Positions 9,115 to 18,390 of a stretch of 64,000 nt of DNA are shown piece after piece. Made by a program: the position numbers and the translations under genes. The DNA comes from Ferranicluibacter quercicola (GTDB taxonomy: Bacteria; Pseudomonadota; Alphaproteobacteria; Rhizobiales; Rhizobiaceae): contig NZ_JAJOZR010000003.1 in NCBI RefSeq assembly GCF_021168455.1, positions 292,648 to 356,647 on the forward strand, given 5' to 3'. Position 1 is the first letter of the stretch. Each line of letters starts with the position of its first letter. The notes beneath the pieces are model-generated. The model was not told the origin of the DNA. It did not search any database and worked only from the letters and a program-made list of their open reading frames with translations.

Positions 9115-10434
9115 ATGACCAAGCCCCGCGTGATGATCGACGGTTACAATCTGGCTCTGGAGAAGGGGACGGGCATTGCCACCTATGCCCGCAACCTCAG
9201 CGGCCATCTGTCCGAACTCGGCTACCCCATCGACCTTCTCTACGGCGTTCGCGCGTCGGTCGGGAAAAATGCCCTCCTGTCGGAAGTCGGGTTTTTCGAC
9301 CCTTCGACGCGCGCCCTGAAGCCGACCGAGGTCATCAAGCGGCTGGCGACGTCGCCGCTCGGCACCACGGCGCGCCAGGTGCCGATCACCGGCAAGGTCA
9401 TCGCGCGGCATGTGCCGGGCGGATTGCCCAAGCACGAGCGCATCTTCAACTTCCGCAATCTCTTCACGATTTCGCGCTGGCACTTCCGGACCTACGGCCA
9501 GTTCATGCAGACGAGCTACGACCAGTCCGCCGATATCGCCCACTGGACATATCCGCTGCCGATCAAGCTCAAGAATGCGGCGAACATCTACACGATCCAC
9601 GATCTTGTGCCGCTGCGTCTGCCCTATGCGACGCTCGACAACAAGCGCGAGTTCCTGAAGACCGTCCGCAAGATCGCCGACAAGGCCGATCACATCGTCA
9701 CGGTCTCGGAGGTCTCCAAGCGCGATATCGTCGAACTCCTCGGCGTTGACGAACGCCGGGTGACCAACACATATCAGGCGGTCAATCTGCCGAGCCACAT
9801 CCTCAACCGCGACGAGGACGAGGTGCGCAACGAGGTCGCGTCGATCTTCGGACTGGAGCACAAGAAATTCTTCCTGTTCTTCGGCGCGATCGAGCCGAAG
9901 AAGAACATCGGCCGGATCATCGAGGCCTATCTGGCGAGCCAGGTCAGCTATCCCCTCGTCATCGTCGGCCAGCTGGTGTGGAAGAACGCCAACGACCTGC
10001 GGCTTCTGGGCGTGCCCGGCGGCGGCAAGAAGACGGACGTCTACGACCCGACGGTGGGTCATGTGACGCGGTCCGCCTCGATCGTGCGTCTTGAATATCT
10101 GCCGCTGAGTCTGCTGACGTCGCTGATCCGCTGTGCCCGATCCGTCGTTTTCCCATCCCTCTACGAAGGGTTCGGCCTGCCGATTCTCGAAGCCATGCAG
10201 CTGGGAACGGCTGTGATCACCGGCAGCGAAGGCGCCAATCCGGAAATCGCCGGCGACAGCGCCATCGTCGTGGATCCCTATGACGTCAATGCGATCGCGC
10301 AGGCGATCCGCGATGTCGCCAACGACGATGCCCTGATGCGGTATTACGAGGCCGAGGGTCTGGAGCGGGCGAAATTGTTTTCGCCGGAGCGCTATGCAGA
10401 GCGGCTCGATTCGCTCTACACCACTTTGAAGTGA
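9115..10434 (+). CDS. Glycosyltransferase family 4, capsule cluster
   Basis: 439 aa. Begins TKPRVMIDGYNLALEKGTGIATYARNLS, the usual start of mannosyl/rhamnosyl-type GT4 enzymes. Acceptor-domain motif IYTIHDLVPLRLPY; donor-domain motifs LFFGAIEPKKNI, VIVGQLVWKN and the E-x7-E stretch EGFGLPILEA. The open frame begins at 9058, but ATG 9115 fits family N-termini. There are 120 bp between it and the KpsC-like gene, in the same direction. A middle segment (residues about 85-135) rich in Arg/Lys is not typical and may be a membrane-contact insertion. Sugar specificity is unknown. Confidence 0.85.
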   Translation: MTKPRVMIDGYNLALEKGTGIATYARNLSGHLSELGYPIDLLYGVRASVGKNALLSEVGFFDPSTRALKPTEVIKRLATSPLGTTARQVPITGKVIARHVPGGLPKHERIFNFRNLFTISRWHFRTYGQFMQTSYDQSADIAHWTYPLPIKLKNAANIYTIHDLVPLRLPYATLDNKREFLKTVRKIADKADHIVTVSEVSKRDIVELLGVDERRVTNTYQAVNLPSHILNRDEDEVRNEVASIFGLEHKKFFLFFGAIEPKKNIGRIIEAYLASQVSYPLVIVGQLVWKNANDLRLLGVPGGGKKTDVYDPTVGHVTRSASIVRLEYLPLSLLTSLIRCARSVVFPSLYEGFGLPILEAMQLGTAVITGSEGANPEIAGDSAIVVDPYDVNAIAQAIRDVANDDALMRYYEAEGLERAKLFSPERYAERLDSLYTTLK

Positions 10435-10466
10435 CATTTTGATGCAGTCGATACGGAAGAGCAGCG

Positions 10467-11141
10467 ATGAGTGACGAAAAGGCTCGGCTGGACGGTCTCG
10501 TGGCGCGTGCGCGCGAGACGGCAATTTCCGGCGCCAGCCCGGAGATCTCGGCCGTTCTCCTCGACATGGCGGCAGCACTCGATGCGGCGCACGGTGCCGA
10601 GGAAACCGTTCGTCGCGAGGCTTTCCGCGAGGGCATCCGCGGTGCCGCCAAGGTGATCCGCAACCGACAGGCAACCCCCGGCTCTCCCCTCGGCGACCTT
10701 CTTTCCTCGGCCAATGCCGATCCCGAAGCCTTTGCAAACGAGGTGATGAAGGTCGCAGGCGGAGAACCGGTGACGGTGGCCGACCTGCGGCGCCTGCGCC
10801 AGAAGGTGAATACGGCAACCGAGGGATCCGACGATATCGACGAGGAACTGAAGCGGATCTATTATTCCGTGATGAACGAGCGCAATCCGACGGCCGCCGA
10901 TATCCTGCCGCCGGGCTCGCCGTCCCGCTCGCTCGATGTGACCACCTTCATCCTCGAGCGCATCCTGCGGGAAGGCTGGTGGACCCTCGGAAACAGCGGT
11001 ATCAACGCCAACGATCAGCCCGTGGGCAAGGTCGGCCTGTCGCCGGCGCAAAGCTCCAAGCCGCAGACGGCGCCCACCCCGCCGCTCGCACTGCTGTCCG
11101 CCCTCGTTCTCACACTGATCGAGACCAGCAAGGGGCGCTGA
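10467..11141 (+). CDS. Conserved-looking hypothetical protein after the capsule genes
   Basis: 224 aa; I do not recognise the family. Charged, helix-rich N-terminal half (ARARETAISGASPEISAVLLDMAAALDAA in part), a VTVADLRRLRQKVN segment, an aromatic turn (EGWWTLGNSG) and a Pro-rich linker before a hydrophobic C-terminal stretch (LALLSALVLTLIE) that could be a membrane anchor or buried helix. No signal peptide. GGAAGAG lies five bases before ATG 10467, and the gene starts 32 bp after the glycosyltransferase, so it is probably the last gene of the rightward capsule operon. It is convergent with the third pyruvyl transferase. Confidence 0.6.
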   Translation: MSDEKARLDGLVARARETAISGASPEISAVLLDMAAALDAAHGAEETVRREAFREGIRGAAKVIRNRQATPGSPLGDLLSSANADPEAFANEVMKVAGGEPVTVADLRRLRQKVNTATEGSDDIDEELKRIYYSVMNERNPTAADILPPGSPSRSLDVTTFILERILREGWWTLGNSGINANDQPVGKVGLSPAQSSKPQTAPTPPLALLSALVLTLIETSKGR

Positions 11142-11178
11142 CCCCGGTCACGCCGCGCCGAGCGCCTGTGCGGCGCCC

Positions 11179-12240
11179 TCAGGCCTTGTTGCGAAGCCTG
11201 TCGGCGAGGTTGAGCTCCTTCACGTCGTGCTGCAGCACGAGCCCCTGAAGCACCGGATGCTCCCAGATGGTTTCGCCCGGACGGGCTTCCAGCGGTGCGA
11301 CATCGAGCGGAAAGGCCGCGATCAGCGCTTCCGCATCGAAGGCCTTCGGCGTCCAGGCGCGGTCGATGGCGGAGATGAGATCCTCCCAGTCGGTCGGCTC
11401 CGTGCGGGGCAAGGCATAGACGGGCAAGTCCGAGAGGCCGAGACCGCGATACAGATCGATGACGCGGGGATCGAGATCGCAGGTCTCGTCGAGTCGTCGC
11501 GTGTGCAGCCCCTTCACCGGACCATGCGTCGCGAAATGCAGGCAGGGAATGTTGTAGCTCTCGGCAAAGACCATGCCGTGCAGGCTGGTTGAGACGATGC
11601 GTTCGCAGGCCAGGATCTCGTCGATCCGGGTTTTCATGGCATCCATGCCGATGGACGTGACCGTATTGATCAGGCGGACATGCGGGGCGAAGGCTTCGGG
11701 GATCCCGTACCGCAGCAGTGTTTCCTTCATATGCGCTTCCGGATCGCGATCGGCCAGTTCCGACAGGTGCACGATGACGCCGAGCTTCCAGGTCTTCTCG
11801 ACGCGCGGCGCATAGAACCGCGGCAGCAGCCAGACCGGGTCGCCATAGACGCCGACCGTGCCTTCCGCCGCGCCGGTGATCAGCGCCTCCGACAGGGGGC
11901 CGCGCGTCGCCGTCACGTGGAACGTCGAATCTGCGGACGGCGCGAAGGCGACCAGCTCTTCCTTCGCCGCCGACGGATTGGTCCAGCGCGAGGAGCCCGT
12001 GCCCCAGAACCAGACCTCGCCGCCGGACATGCCATGCGCGATGGTACCGACACAAGCCATGCGCATCGTCTTCGAGCGGGAGGGCACCCGATGGACCGGC
12101 TTTCCGCTGAGGAGCGCCACCATGACCGGACTGAGGGCATCGCCGATATTGATGTAATCCATCGCCATCGTCGACCCCGCCCAGGAGAGCGGCACGGAGC
12201 CTGTCTTGCGGACCTGCTCGGCGAGCCTGTTCATCTTCAT
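11179..12240 (-). CDS. Polysaccharide pyruvyl transferase family protein, copy 3
   Basis: 353 aa. Third PF04230-type paralogue of the locus, closest in layout to the 4456-5568 copy: SVPLSWAGSTMAMDYINIG, GDALSPVMVALLSGKPVH, YGDPVWLLPRFYAP, and the His motif STSLHGMVFAESYNIPCLHF. Two nearby ATGs (12240, 12234) are possible; AAGG seven bases before 12240 favours that one, and the frame open to 12285 has no ribosome site. It stands alone on the minus strand, convergent with the unknown protein and transcribed away from the cyclase. Presumably it modifies the same polysaccharide at another residue; that is inference. Confidence 0.82.
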   Translation of the reverse strand: MKMNRLAEQVRKTGSVPLSWAGSTMAMDYINIGDALSPVMVALLSGKPVHRVPSRSKTMRMACVGTIAHGMSGGEVWFWGTGSSRWTNPSAAKEELVAFAPSADSTFHVTATRGPLSEALITGAAEGTVGVYGDPVWLLPRFYAPRVEKTWKLGVIVHLSELADRDPEAHMKETLLRYGIPEAFAPHVRLINTVTSIGMDAMKTRIDEILACERIVSTSLHGMVFAESYNIPCLHFATHGPVKGLHTRRLDETCDLDPRVIDLYRGLGLSDLPVYALPRTEPTDWEDLISAIDRAWTPKAFDAEALIAAFPLDVAPLEARPGETIWEHPVLQGLVLQHDVKELNLADRLRNKA

Positions 12241-12370
12241 CTGTCGACCTTCCCTGTTCCGAGCCCGAGCGGCCCGGCGGATCATACGTAAGTCATAAGG
12301 CGGAAATCGGAAGGCTATCTGCGGCGGTTTCCGGTGTCGGCACCTGCCGTCCTCGCCTTCCGTTTCTCGT

Positions 12371-13591
<1,221 letters not shown>

Positions 13592-13736
13592 GTCCGCCAC
13601 TCCCTGTACCCGTCGTCATGATGCTGCGGTTCCCGGCCCCTCGGATTCGATCTGGAACGGCAGAAAACTGATCGAGGGCGCCGGGTTCTACCCCATATTC
13701 CGGCAAACCGGAATCGTTTTCGACCCGCCCGAACTC

Positions 13737-14492
13737 TTAAGCCGTCTCTGACGTATCCTTCGACGTGTAGAGCGCGCGGGAGCGTTCGAGATGGCGCAGC
13801 ATGGCCTGCTCCGTGGCATCGGCGTCGCGGGCGACGATGCAGTCGATGATGGATCGGTGCTCGGAGAGCGTCACGGCTTCCTTACCGGTCCAGATCAGCA
13901 TGTGGGTGTGGTAGCCGCGCAACCAGGCCAGCATGGCCTCGCTGACGGCGACATAGATGGGATTGCCGGAGATGCGCGCGATTCGGGCGTGAAACTCCAT
14001 GTCGGCAGCGATGAAGGCGGCGGCATCGTCCAGAGCCGCCGCCTGCCGACCGAGGATCGCCTCGAGATCCGCGATATCGGCTTCGGTCGCCTTCGCCGCG
14101 GCTTCCCGCGCCATGCCCCGCTCGAAGAAGATGCGGGCGCTCTTGAGGTGCTCCAGCGTGTCGGAGGATTTCGCGAGCATCATCTGGGCGGTCGTATCCA
14201 CCTGACGCAGGATCGATCGGGCCGTCAGCTCCAGCACACGGGCACGCTCTCCATGCGATATGACGACGAGGCCCATATTGGCCAGCGCCTGCATGGCCTC
14301 GCGGATCGCGGGCCGCCCCACGCCGAAGCGCTCCATCAGTTCCCGCTCCGAGGGCATTTCGTCGCCGGGGTTCAGCTCGCCGGAGGTGATCATCGCCCGC
14401 AGGCGGGAAAAGACCTCGTCGGACAGTTTTCGGCGCGTGATGGTTTCGGTCGGCTGGCGCATGAGGTTCCGGGCGTTCGTTCGATCCTGCAT
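13737..14492 (-). CDS. GntR/FadR-family transcriptional regulator of the apiose cluster
   Basis: About 251 aa. N-terminal winged helix-turn-helix (SDEVFSRLRAMITSG, then PSERELMERFGVGRPAIREA) and a C-terminal FCD ligand domain with the Asp/His metal-ligand pattern (DMEFHARIARISGNP; LSEHRSIIDCI). FadR-subfamily proteins typically sense sugar acids or other carboxylates and release an operator. It is divergent from the RuBisCO-like gene, and a 19-bp inverted repeat lies between them, so it is the likely repressor of the operon and of itself. ATG 14492 and ATG 14462 are both plausible starts; the frame open to 14618 would run into the operator and is unlikely. Confidence 0.85.
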   Translation of the reverse strand: MQDRTNARNLMRQPTETITRRKLSDEVFSRLRAMITSGELNPGDEMPSERELMERFGVGRPAIREAMQALANMGLVVISHGERARVLELTARSILRQVDTTAQMMLAKSSDTLEHLKSARIFFERGMAREAAAKATEADIADLEAILGRQAAALDDAAAFIAADMEFHARIARISGNPIYVAVSEAMLAWLRGYHTHMLIWTGKEAVTLSEHRSIIDCIVARDADATEQAMLRHLERSRALYTSKDTSETA

Positions 14493-14606
14493 CTTCGCAT
14501 GCCGCCGCGTGCTTGGAAAAGGGAAACGCGTGCGCGCCTCGCTTTCTCCCCTGTCGCAGGGGCTGCGCCTTCTCGTGCATTTTCCGCACAGCGAGACTTG
14601 CGTCAT

Positions 14607-14625
14607 TGTTATACTCATTATACCA
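14607..14625. promoter_or_regulatory. Predicted GntR operator upstream of the RuBisCO-like gene
   Basis: Inverted repeat TGTTATA - CTCAT - TATACCA (one mismatch between arms). It overlaps a possible -10 (TATACT, 14610-14615) and lies about 50 bp before the RuBisCO-like start and about 115 bp from the divergent regulator. A second copy with the same CTCAT core is at 17266-17284. Matches the style of FadR-subfamily operators; binding is inferred. Confidence 0.7.
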
Positions 14626-14676
14626 GTTCATCAACGACGATCTGCCGTAGCCGGTCGAGACGGGGAGGAGACGCTG

Positions 14677-15930
14677 ATGATCACCGTGACCTATCGCATC
14701 GAGACGGCGGGAAGCGTCGAGGCCATGGGCGCCAAGATCGCCAGCGATCAATCGACGGGCACGTTCGTGCCGGTTCCGGGTGAAACGGAAGCGCTGAAGG
14801 CCCGCGTGGCCGCACGGGTGATCGCCATCCGCCCGCTTGAGCCCGCGACGACACCGAGCTGGCCGGAAGCGCCATCGGATCACGGCCCGATCCACAGGGC
14901 CGATGTGGACATCGCCTTCCCGATCGATGCCGTGGGCACGGATCTCTCGGCGCTGATGACCATCGCCATCGGCGGCATCTTTTCCATCAAGGGCATGACC
15001 GGGCTTCGCGTCGTGGATCTCAAGCTGCCACCGGAATATGGTGCCGCCTATCCCGGACCCCAGTTCGGGATGCCGGGCAGCCGGCGGCTGACCGGCGTCG
15101 AAGGCCGGCCGATCATCGGCACGATCGTCAAGCCGGCCCTTGGGCTTCGGCCGATGGAAACGGCCGAACTGGTCGGCGAACTGATCGGCTCGGGCGTCGA
15201 TTTCATCAAGGACGACGAGAAGCTGATGAGCCCGGCCTATTCGCCGCTGAAGGAGCGCGTCGCCGCCATCATGCCGCTGATCCTCGATCACGAGCAGAAG
15301 ACCGGCAAGAAGGTCATGTACGCTTTCGGCATCTCGCATACCGACCCCGACGAGATGATGCGCAACCACGACACGGTGCTGGCGGCCGGCGGCAATTGCG
15401 CCGTCGTCAACATCAACTCGATCGGCATGGGCGGCATGGCGTTTCTCCGCAAGCGCTCCGGCCTCGTTCTGCATGCGCACCGCAATGGCTGGGATGTCCT
15501 GACCCGGCATCCGGGCATCGGCTTCGACTTCAAGGTCTGGCAGCAGTTCTGGCGACTGCTCGGTGTCGACCAGTTCCAGATCAACGGCATCGGCGTGAAA
15601 TACTGGGAGCCGGACGAGAGCTTCGTGGAATCCTTCAAGGCCGTGTCCACCCCGCTCTTTTCACCGGCGGATTGCCCGCTTCCCGTGGCCGGGTCCGGAC
15701 AGTGGGGCGGACAGGCGCCGGAGACCTATCGGCGCACGGGGCGCACCACCGATCTCCTCTACCTCTGCGGCGGCGGCATCGTCAGCCATCCCGGCGGACC
15801 GGCCGCCGGCGTGCATGCCGTGCAGCAGGCCTGGGAGGCCGCGGTTGCCGACATCCCGCTCGAAACCTACGCGCTCGACCACCCGGAACTCGCGGCATCC
15901 TTGAAGACGTTCGGTGGAAAGGATGCCTGA
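14677..15930 (+). CDS. oiaX: RuBisCO-like protein, probable 3-oxo-isoapionate-4-phosphate decarboxylase or transcarboxylase/hydrolase
   Basis: 417 aa. Form IV RuBisCO-like enzyme. Motifs equivalent to RuBisCO active-site elements: GTIVKPALGL (loop-1 Lys), GVDFIKDDEKL (carbamylated Lys with Asp and Glu), LHAHRNGWDV (His-Arg) and SGQWGGQAPE near the phosphate site. In the known D-apiose pathways, proteins of this type act on 3-oxo-isoapionate 4-phosphate. OiaX decarboxylates it to L-erythrulose 1-phosphate, while XacX performs a transcarboxylation/hydrolysis. I favour OiaX because lerI/derI homologues, which consume L-erythrulose 1-phosphate, occur in this window, but sequence reading alone cannot separate the two. 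GGGGAGGAG six bases before ATG 14677 fixes the start; the longer frame is a shadow. First gene of the operon. Confidence 0.82.
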   Translation: MITVTYRIETAGSVEAMGAKIASDQSTGTFVPVPGETEALKARVAARVIAIRPLEPATTPSWPEAPSDHGPIHRADVDIAFPIDAVGTDLSALMTIAIGGIFSIKGMTGLRVVDLKLPPEYGAAYPGPQFGMPGSRRLTGVEGRPIIGTIVKPALGLRPMETAELVGELIGSGVDFIKDDEKLMSPAYSPLKERVAAIMPLILDHEQKTGKKVMYAFGISHTDPDEMMRNHDTVLAAGGNCAVVNINSIGMGGMAFLRKRSGLVLHAHRNGWDVLTRHPGIGFDFKVWQQFWRLLGVDQFQINGIGVKYWEPDESFVESFKAVSTPLFSPADCPLPVAGSGQWGGQAPETYRRTGRTTDLLYLCGGGIVSHPGGPAAGVHAVQQAWEAAVADIPLETYALDHPELAASLKTFGGKDA

Positions 15931-15931
15931 C

Positions 15932-17272
15932 ATGGCGCCCCTGCTTCTCAGCTATTACGGCGACGATTTCACCGGCTCGACCGACGTCATGGAGGCGCTG
16001 GCCTCCCATGGCGTGGAGACCGTGCTCTTTCTGCGCATACCCGACGACGCGCTGCTGCAGCGCTTTGCCCATTGCCGCGCCATCGGCCTTGCCGGCACCA
16101 GCCGCAGCGAGACACCGGACTGGATGGATGAACAGCTGACGCCGGTCTTTCGATGGCTGAAGGCGCGGCAGGCCGCCATCTGCCATTACAAGGTCTGCTC
16201 GACCTTCGATTCCGCCCCTGCGGTGGGCAATATCGGCCGCGCGATCGAGATCGGGCTCGACGTCTTCGGGCAGGATATCGCGCCCCTGGTCGTCGGGGCG
16301 CCGCAGCTCAGGCGCTACACGGCTTTCGGTCACTTGTTCGCCGGCTATCAAGACGAGGTCTACCGCATCGACCGCCACCCCGTCATGAGCCGGCATCCGG
16401 TGACGCCCATGACCGAAGCGGATCTTGCGCAGCATCTCGGGCACCAGACGGAACTGCCGGTAACGCTGGCCGACCTCACCATGCTCACGGATGCGCAGGT
16501 CGATGCACGCGCTGCGACCCTTGCCGACAAGGGCATACTGATGCTGGACGTGGACGGACCGGAGACGCAGAAGGCGGCAGGCGCACAGCTTCTGCGGCTT
16601 GCCGAGCGCGGTTCACGATTCATGGCGGGATCTTCGGGCGTCGAGTATGCGCTCCTTCAGGCATGGCGCGCCGCAGGGCTGGTCGACGGCGCACGACACT
16701 TTCCGTCTCCCGGCACGGCCGACCGGATCGCGGTCGTCTCCGGCAGCGTCTCGCCGACCACGGAGCGGCAGATCCGGCAGGCGACGGGCTCCGACGGCTT
16801 CGACGGCGTGGCGCTCGATCCGCTAGCGCTTCTCGGAGAGAATGGTGAACGCGTCATCGACCGTGCGATCCGGGAGGCGCAGACGAGCCTTGCCGCCGGC
16901 CGCAGCGTCATCCTGCACACGGCCCTCGGTCCGCAGGCCGATCGTGGCGGCGAGATCGACCGGGTGGCCGGCAGCCGGCATCGGCTGGGTCAGATGCTTG
17001 GCCGGATTCTCCTGCAGCTCATCGAAACGCAAGGCCTCGGCCGGGCCGTCATCGCAGGCGGCGATACGTCGAGCCATGCGCTGGGGGGCTTGAAGGTCGA
17101 TGCCCTGACGACCCTTCTGCCACTGCCGGAAACGCCGGGTTCGCCGCTCTGCACCGCTCACGGCCTGCATGCGCCGACCAACGGATTGCAGATTGCGTTG
17201 AAGGGCGGACAGGTGGGGCGTGACGGCTATTTCGCCCAGATCCGCGACGGGCGCGCGACATCGACTGGTTGA
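15932..17272 (+). CDS. oiaK: DUF1537 (four-carbon acid sugar kinase) family, probable 3-oxo-isoapionate kinase
   Basis: 446 aa. The N-terminal domain begins LLSYYGDDFTGSTDVMEAL, the substrate-binding Asp-rich start of the family (residues about 4-20). The C-terminal ATP-binding domain contains VVSGSVSPTTERQI and VIAGGDTSSHAL. Family members phosphorylate sugar acids; next to a RuBisCO-like protein and apionolactonase the expected substrate is 3-oxo-isoapionate. ATG 15932 begins one base after the upstream stop with AAGGA eight bases away; ATG 15923 would overlap the upstream gene. Translational coupling to the RuBisCO-like protein, whose substrate it would make, supports the role. Other DUF1537 kinases act on threonate or erythronate, the main alternative. 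Confidence 0.82.
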   Translation: MAPLLLSYYGDDFTGSTDVMEALASHGVETVLFLRIPDDALLQRFAHCRAIGLAGTSRSETPDWMDEQLTPVFRWLKARQAAICHYKVCSTFDSAPAVGNIGRAIEIGLDVFGQDIAPLVVGAPQLRRYTAFGHLFAGYQDEVYRIDRHPVMSRHPVTPMTEADLAQHLGHQTELPVTLADLTMLTDAQVDARAATLADKGILMLDVDGPETQKAAGAQLLRLAERGSRFMAGSSGVEYALLQAWRAAGLVDGARHFPSPGTADRIAVVSGSVSPTTERQIRQATGSDGFDGVALDPLALLGENGERVIDRAIREAQTSLAAGRSVILHTALGPQADRGGEIDRVAGSRHRLGQMLGRILLQLIETQGLGRAVIAGGDTSSHALGGLKVDALTTLLPLPETPGSPLCTAHGLHAPTNGLQIALKGGQVGRDGYFAQIRDGRATSTG

Positions 17273-17284
17273 CTCATCATACCA
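17266..17284. promoter_or_regulatory. Second predicted GntR operator, before the dehydrogenase gene
   Basis: TGGTTGA - CTCAT - CATACCA, sharing the central CTCAT and the right arm with the 14607-14625 site. It overlaps the kinase stop codon and precedes the 84-bp gap before the dehydrogenase, suggesting a second regulated promoter inside the cluster. Confidence 0.6.
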
Positions 17285-17355
17285 GTAAATCTTACAATGC
17301 CTGACCTGATCGGCCGGGCCGGACCCTGAACGACCGTTTTGCAAGGACTGAGACC

Positions 17356-18390
17356 ATGCCGAGTTTTCAAGGAGCGCTGATCGGTTGCGGCTTCTTTGCC
17401 GTCAACCAGATGCATGCCTGGCAGGATGTGGACGGCGCCGAGATCGTCGCCATCTGCGACCGCGACCCGGAACGGCTGCGGATCGTCGGCGACCAGTTCG
17501 GGATCGCGCGGCGCTATAGCGACGCCGCGCAGATGATGGCAGATGGTGGCTTCGACTTTGTGGATATCGCCACCACCGTCAACAGCCACCGCGCGCTGGT
17601 GGAGATGGCGGCCTCCCATCGCCTGCCCGTCATCTGCCAGAAGCCTTTCGCGCCGACGCTTGCCGATGCCAAAGCCATGGTCGCGGCCTGCGCTGCGGCC
17701 GGCGTTCCCCTGATGATCCACGAGAATTTCCGCTGGCAGACGCCGATCCAGGCGGTGCGCAAGGCGCTGGATGCGGCGCAGATCGGCACGCCGTTCTGGG
17801 GCCGCTTCTCGTTCCGCTCCGGCTATGACGTGTTCTCGGGCCAGCCCTATCTCGCCGAAGGCGCGCGTTTCATCATCGAGGATCTGGGCATCCACACGCT
17901 CGACATCGCCCGCTATATCCTCGGAGACGTCACCGCGCTCACCGCCCGCACGAAGCGCGTCAACCCTGCCATCAAAGGCGAGGACGTCGCGACGATCCTG
18001 CTCGATCACGAGACCGGCGCGACCTCTGTCGTCGATGTCAGCTATGCCACCAAGGCTTCCGTCGAGCCTTTTCCCGAGACGCTGATCGAGCTGGACGGGA
18101 CCGAAGGCTCGCTGCGGCTGATGCAGGGGTACCGGCTGGAGATCACCAATGCCGCCGGCACGGAGATCCACGACGTCCAGCCGACCCTCCTCCCCTGGGC
18201 ATCGCGTCCCTGGCACAATATCCAGGAGAGCGTCCTTGCCATCCAGCAACACTGGACGGAGAGGCTGGCAAGCGGCGCGGAGACCTCGACCTCGGGCGCC
18301 GACAACCTGAAGACCTTCGCACTGGTGGAAGCCGCCTATGAAAGTGCCGCGACCCTGCAGCCCGTCACCATCGGGCCGCTGATCGCATGA
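17356..18390 (+). CDS. apsD: Gfo/Idh/MocA oxidoreductase, probable D-apiose dehydrogenase
   Basis: 344 aa. N-terminal Rossmann fold with GCGFFA (residues about 10-15) for NAD(P). The family EKP motif appears as QKPF (about residue 94). It is followed by PLMIHENFRWQ, and the C-terminal domain carries EDLGIHTLDIARYILGD with the catalytic-site Asp/His. D-apiose dehydrogenases of this family oxidise D-apiose to D-apiono-1,4-lactone. The assignment rests mainly on the adjoining lactonase gene, with which it overlaps by four bases (ATGA). It has its own upstream gap with an operator copy. Gln in place of the usual Glu of EKP is noted. Other sugar or inositol dehydrogenase roles cannot be excluded. 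Confidence 0.78.
   Translation: MPSFQGALIGCGFFAVNQMHAWQDVDGAEIVAICDRDPERLRIVGDQFGIARRYSDAAQMMADGGFDFVDIATTVNSHRALVEMAASHRLPVICQKPFAPTLADAKAMVAACAAAGVPLMIHENFRWQTPIQAVRKALDAAQIGTPFWGRFSFRSGYDVFSGQPYLAEGARFIIEDLGIHTLDIARYILGDVTALTARTKRVNPAIKGEDVATILLDHETGATSVVDVSYATKASVEPFPETLIELDGTEGSLRLMQGYRLEITNAAGTEIHDVQPTLLPWASRPWHNIQESVLAIQQHWTERLASGAETSTSGADNLKTFALVEAAYESAATLQPVTIGPLIA

Noticed and set aside
8749..10818. 689-codon open frame on the minus strand
   Set aside because: Covers the KpsC-like end and the GT4 gene on the other strand, both with clear motifs; composition is that of a shadow.
13697..13714. ATTCCGG-CAAA-CCGGAAT hairpin as a terminator
   Set aside because: The T-run is only on the plus strand, where no gene ends; on the minus strand it is followed by ATGGGG. 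Left as an unexplained small palindrome.
13882..15510. 542-codon open frame on the minus strand
   Set aside because: Overlaps the GntR gene in another frame and the RuBisCO-like gene on the opposite strand; no family motif.
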